Below are positions 60,801-64,000 of a stretch of 64,000 nucleotides of DNA, piece after piece. Within the stretch, counting starts at the first letter, position 1. Every line of letters starts with the position of its first letter. Source of the DNA: JALZAI01 sp038207565 (GTDB lineage: Bacteria > Actinomycetota > Actinomycetes > Mycobacteriales > Jatrophihabitantaceae); contig JBBQZQ010000015.1 of assembly GCA_038207565.1 (NCBI GenBank), positions 21,075 to 85,074 on the forward strand, in the 5' to 3' direction. The position numbers were made by a program, and so were the translations under genes. The notes under the pieces were generated by a model, which saw only the letters and a list, made by a program, of their open reading frames with translations, did no database searches and was not told where the DNA came from.

Positions 60801-61127
60801 ATGACCCTCGAATCCCGCGAGCAGGTCGATCCTGAGCCGCGCGTGCTGAGTGCTCTGCCCGAAGGCCGTCCTCCCACGATTCGCCTGCACCCCGTTCGTG
60901 ACGCCGGCGACGTGGCGACGGTGTCCGCGGACGAGTCGTGGGCGGCCGAAGTCAACGGCATCCTGGACCGAATCGACGCCGAACAGAGCACCGCGCTGCG
61001 CCTGGTGTACCTCAGTCGACTGTCCATCGCGCAGGCGGCGGCCCGGCTGCAGATCTCTGAGCGCGCCTTCGCCCGGCAGGTCTCCACCGCGATGGCAACC
61101 TTCTCCGTGGCATTGCTGGGCGACTGA
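60801..61127 (+). CDS. Orphan protein with sigma region 4-like helix-turn-helix
   Basis: 108 aa. The C-terminal half, LRLVYLSRLSIAQAAARLQISERAFARQV, has the helix pattern of sigma-70 region 4 (leucine-rich helix, then A-A-x-x-L-x-I-S recognition helix). No region 2 is present, so it is not a complete sigma factor. The N-terminal about 55 residues are acidic and Pro-rich. AAGGA precedes the ATG. The 154 bases upstream are less GC-rich than the surroundings. It could be an anti-sigma or accessory regulator; function unknown. Confidence 0.65.
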   Translation: MTLESREQVDPEPRVLSALPEGRPPTIRLHPVRDAGDVATVSADESWAAEVNGILDRIDAEQSTALRLVYLSRLSIAQAAARLQISERAFARQVSTAMATFSVALLGD

Positions 61128-61215
61128 CATCGCCGCGCGGGCCTGGACCCGCCGTTGACCTCCTCCTCGACCGGCCGACAGACTGACCGGCAACCAACCG
61201 GAGGACGACGACGTC

Positions 61216-62187
61216 ATGGCAGCAGTCAGCACGGTGCGTGGAGAGATCGACGACGCACAGTTGGGGGCGACGCTCATGCACGAGCACGTCTTCGTGCTCG
61301 GTACGGAGTTCCAGAACAACTACGGCGACTACTGGGACGAGCAGCCGCGGGTTGACGACGCGGTCGCCCAGCTGACCGAACTGAGCAATCTCGGCGTTGC
61401 CACGATCGTCGACCCGACCGTGCTGGGATTGGGCCGCTACATCCCGCGCATCCAGACCGTGAACGAGCAGGTCGACATCAACATCGTCGTCGCGACGGGC
61501 GTCTACACCTACAACGAGATCCCGTTCCAGTTCCACTACACCGGCCCCGGCCTGCTGTTCGACACGCCGGAACCGATGACCGAGCTGTTCGTCCGTGACC
61601 TCACTGTCGGGATCGCTGATACCGGCGTCCGTGCCGCGTTCCTCAAGTGCGCGATCGAGGAGCAGGGTCTGACGCCGGGAGTCGAGCGGGTCATGCGCGC
61701 GGTCGGGCAGGCCCACGTCCGTACGGGTGCGCCGATCACCGTGCACACCAACCCGCACACGCAGTCGGGTCTGGTGGCCCAGCGGGTGCTCACCGAGGAG
61801 AGCGTGGACCTGAGCAAGGTCGTGATCGGGCATTGCGGCGACACCACCGACCTCGACTACCTGATGGCCCTCGCCGACGCCGGATCGTATCTGGGGATGG
61901 ACCGGTTCGGGCTGGACGTTTTGCTGCCCTTCGAGCAGCGCGTGGAGACAGTCGCGGAGCTGGCGCGGCGCGGATACGCCGAGCGGATGGTGCTCGCGCA
62001 CGACGCGGCGTGCCTGATCGACTGGTTCGGCGACACCGAGAAACGCGCCGCCGTCCCGAATTGGAATTACACCCACATCTCGAAGGACGTCTTGCCCGCG
62101 TTGCGCGAGCGCGGCGTGACCGAGAACCAGATAACCACCATGCTGGTCGACAATCCGCGCGTGTACTTCGGCGGGTCACGCGCATGA
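61216..62187 (+). CDS. Phosphotriesterase-like lactonase
   Basis: 323 aa amidohydrolase. Metal-site residues: LMHEHVF (HxH), FLKCAIEEQG with the Lys expected to be carbamylated, ITVHTNPHT (His), VIGHCGDT (His) and LAHDAACL (Asp). Such enzymes open acyl-homoserine or other lactones and have weak phosphotriesterase activity. ATG follows CGGAGGACG. The 3' end overlaps the acyl-CoA synthetase start (ATGA), so the two work in one pathway, perhaps lactone breakdown to an acyl-CoA. Confidence 0.9.
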   Translation: MAAVSTVRGEIDDAQLGATLMHEHVFVLGTEFQNNYGDYWDEQPRVDDAVAQLTELSNLGVATIVDPTVLGLGRYIPRIQTVNEQVDINIVVATGVYTYNEIPFQFHYTGPGLLFDTPEPMTELFVRDLTVGIADTGVRAAFLKCAIEEQGLTPGVERVMRAVGQAHVRTGAPITVHTNPHTQSGLVAQRVLTEESVDLSKVVIGHCGDTTDLDYLMALADAGSYLGMDRFGLDVLLPFEQRVETVAELARRGYAERMVLAHDAACLIDWFGDTEKRAAVPNWNYTHISKDVLPALRERGVTENQITTMLVDNPRVYFGGSRA

Positions 62188-63815
62188 CCCACCCGTGGCT
62201 GGCCCGCTACGACGCGGACGTGTCCGAGCACATCGAGATCGAGTACGAGAGCGCCCTGGACATGTTCCTGGCCTCGGTGCGGCGGTCGCCGCAACACCCG
62301 GTCATCAAGTACTTCGACGCCTCGCTCACCGTCGCCGAGCTCGACGACCAGTCCTCGGCGTTGGCTGCCGGGCTCGCCGACTTCGGCGTCGGGCGGGGTG
62401 ACCGGGTGGCGCTGTTCATGCAGAACGTGCCCCAGTTCGCAGTCAGCGTGGTCGCGACCTGGAAGCTCGGCGCGGTCGTCGTCCCGGTCAATTTCATGTA
62501 TCGCGAGCGCGAGCTCGCCGCGGTGCTGTCCGACAGCGGGGCCTGCGTCGTCATCTGCCTGGAGAGCGGCTATGCGGTGGTCGAGAAGGCGATCGCCGGG
62601 CTCGAGGTACAGCACGTCGTGACGACGTCCGAGCTGGAATACCAGACCCGCAACGACCCCCGCATCTTCGCCGCGTCGTCGCGGTCGCGGATCGACGGCG
62701 TCCCCGACCTGCTCGAACTGATCGACGCCAATCGGGGACGTGCAGTGGAGCCCATGCAGCTCTCGGGCGACGACCTCGCCTTCCTGCCGTACACGTCGGG
62801 GACGACGGGGCCGCCGAAGGGCTCGATCAACACGCACCGCAATGTCGTCTTCACCGCCCAGATCTACCGCGACTGGACACACGTGGGTCCGGACGACGTG
62901 GTGTTCGGCGTCGCCCCGCTGTTCCACATCACCGGTCTGATCGGGCACCTGTCCGTGGCGTTACTCGTCCCGGCCCCGCTCGTGCTGACCTACCGTTTCG
63001 ATCCGGTGGTGTCTGCCGAGGCGATCGCGGAGCACGGCGCCACCTTCATCATCGGTGCCATCACCGTGTTCATCGCCTGGACGAACAATCCGGATGTGCA
63101 GCCCGAGCAGCTTGCCTCGCTCCGGTCGGTGTATTCCGGCGGCGCCCCCATCCCGGCGGCTGCGTTGGAGAGCTACCGCGCCAAGTTCGGCCGCTACATC
63201 CACAACGGGTACGGCCTCACCGAGTCGACGAGCCCGGCGATCGTCGTGCCGTTTTCGCGCGAGGCGCCGGTCGATCCGGCATCCGGCGCGGTGGCCATCG
63301 GCGTCCCCGTGTCCGACACCACCGCGCGGATCGTCGGCGACGACGGATCCGATCTGCCGCCGATGGAGGCGGGCGAGATCGTGCTCGCGGGGCCGCAGAT
63401 CGCGCAGGGGTACTGGAACAAGCCGGAAGAGACGGCGAACGCGATGCCCGGCGGGCAGTTCCGCACGGGTGACGTCGGATTCATGGACGCCGACGGGTGG
63501 TTCTACATCGTCGACCGGAAGAAGGACCAGATCAACGCGTCCGGCTTCAAGGTCTGGCCGCGCGAGGTGGAGGACGTGCTCTACGAGCATCCCGGGGTGC
63601 GCGAGGCCGCCGTGGTCGGTGCCGACGACGGTTACCGCGGCGAGACGGTGAAGGCGTTCGTGTCCCGCAAGCCCGGCTCGACCGTCACCGCCGAGGAGTT
63701 GCAGGCGTTCTGCCGGGAGCGCATGGCCGCCTACAAGTATCCGCGCATCATCGAGTTCCTCGACGACCTGCCCAAGACTGTCAGCGGCAAGATCCTGCGG
63801 CGCGAGTTGCGCTGA
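62184..63815 (+). CDS. Acyl-CoA synthetase (ANL family)
   Basis: 543 aa. P-loop FLPYTSGTTGPPKG, APLFHITGL, IHNGYGLTEST, GQFRTGDVGFMDADGWFYI and the C-terminal PKTVSGKILRREL with the adenylation Lys. Medium-chain or substituted acid substrate likely, given the lactonase partner. ATG overlaps the lactonase stop by four bases. Confidence 0.93.
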   Translation: MTHPWLARYDADVSEHIEIEYESALDMFLASVRRSPQHPVIKYFDASLTVAELDDQSSALAAGLADFGVGRGDRVALFMQNVPQFAVSVVATWKLGAVVVPVNFMYRERELAAVLSDSGACVVICLESGYAVVEKAIAGLEVQHVVTTSELEYQTRNDPRIFAASSRSRIDGVPDLLELIDANRGRAVEPMQLSGDDLAFLPYTSGTTGPPKGSINTHRNVVFTAQIYRDWTHVGPDDVVFGVAPLFHITGLIGHLSVALLVPAPLVLTYRFDPVVSAEAIAEHGATFIIGAITVFIAWTNNPDVQPEQLASLRSVYSGGAPIPAAALESYRAKFGRYIHNGYGLTESTSPAIVVPFSREAPVDPASGAVAIGVPVSDTTARIVGDDGSDLPPMEAGEIVLAGPQIAQGYWNKPEETANAMPGGQFRTGDVGFMDADGWFYIVDRKKDQINASGFKVWPREVEDVLYEHPGVREAAVVGADDGYRGETVKAFVSRKPGSTVTAEELQAFCRERMAAYKYPRIIEFLDDLPKTVSGKILRRELR

Positions 63816-64000
63816 GCTCCCGCCTCCGACCTGGTGATCAACACGCGCTGGTGGTTGGGCTGGAGCCTGTCGCATAATCGTGTGGCGCTTTGTGTGGACG
63901 GTTCTTTGGGTTGTTGGCCGAGGAATGTTGTCGGCGGGCGGGCTGCTGGTTGTGTGCTGTGCGGGTGTTGTGGTCAGGCGGGCTGGGCGGTTCGGATGCG
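63816..64000. other. GT-rich region at the window end, no supported gene
   Basis: After the stop of the acyl-CoA synthetase, the sequence starts with GTGATCAACACGCG, the half-arm also seen in the inverted repeat at 38713, and then becomes GT-rich on this strand. A minus-strand frame ending at 63974 (final residues RIRTAQPA) could be the 3' end of a gene outside the window, but nothing identifies it. Confidence 0.4.

Noticed and set aside
63974..64000. 3' end of a minus-strand gene reading RIRTAQPA and a stop
   Set aside because: Eight codons are too few to identify anything and no other signal supports it.

Overview
The window is about 64 kb of high-GC DNA with GTG/ATG starts, dense gene packing and many 4-base ATGA/GTGA stop-start overlaps. 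It is chromosomal DNA of an actinobacterium. Lineage clues are the menaquinol bc1-aa3 supercomplex genes (qcrCAB, ctaC, ctaE, ctaF), a PimB-like phosphatidylinositol-mannoside mannosyltransferase, a PASTA-domain Ser/Thr kinase, class II DAHP synthase, and gene order from about 7.7 to 48.2 kb that matches, from memory, the Mycobacterium tuberculosis block Rv2204c to Rv2175c. The carotenoid genes and other differences argue against Mycobacterium itself; I cannot name the genus.

Layout. (1) 1-5.5 kb, minus strand: an operon of a surface-anchored alpha-toroid protein, a DUF4430-like protein, EcfT, a fused double EcfA ATPase and the start of another gene, all behind a cobalamin riboswitch. It reads as a corrinoid capture and uptake system whose two extracellular proteins correspond to the two halves of animal intrinsic factor/transcobalamin. 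(2) 5.5-14 kb: small conserved genes, nadA, erpA, adoK, asnB, a tusA-like gene, a lysine-free cysteine-desulfurase homologue, ctaC-ctaF. (3) 14-22 kb: qcrB-qcrA-qcrC-ctaE (minus), a receiver-like protein, trpD, ctaG, an Lrp-type ligand domain, a DUF695 protein. (4) 22-30 kb: a DEDD exonuclease-UvrC fusion, a NYN nuclease-like protein, a c-di-AMP riboswitch with an NlpC/P60 hydrolase, pimB, fadD15. (5) 30-38.7 kb: two SRPBCC proteins, an ArsA-like ATPase, a CxxC protein, a ROK sugar kinase, an EEP hydrolase, a membrane protein, an esterase, plsC, an exoribonuclease and a phosphofructokinase with pyrophosphate-type active-site residues. (6) 38.8-48.2 kb: class II and class I-beta DAHP synthases, threonine aldolase, an L,D-transpeptidase with a lectin-like domain, the PASTA kinase, two methyltransferases and an Rv2175c-like DNA-binding protein.

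(7) 48.2-51.2 kb: carotenoid genes crtYc-crtYd converging on crtI-crtB. (8) 51.3-60.6 kb: glgX, an HtrA-like protease and a set resembling the mycobacterial Rv3041c-Rv3032 region (ABC ATPase, enoyl-CoA hydratase, methyltransferase, hexapeptide acyltransferase, GT4 glycosyltransferase), interrupted by a broken 3' fragment of a cysteine-synthase gene. (9) 60.6-64 kb: an orphan protein resembling sigma region 4, a phosphotriesterase-like lactonase translationally coupled to an acyl-CoA synthetase, then a GT-rich end with no supported gene.

No rRNA, tRNA, CRISPR array, prophage or insertion sequence was recognised. All family assignments come from reading motifs and domain order; no database search was run.
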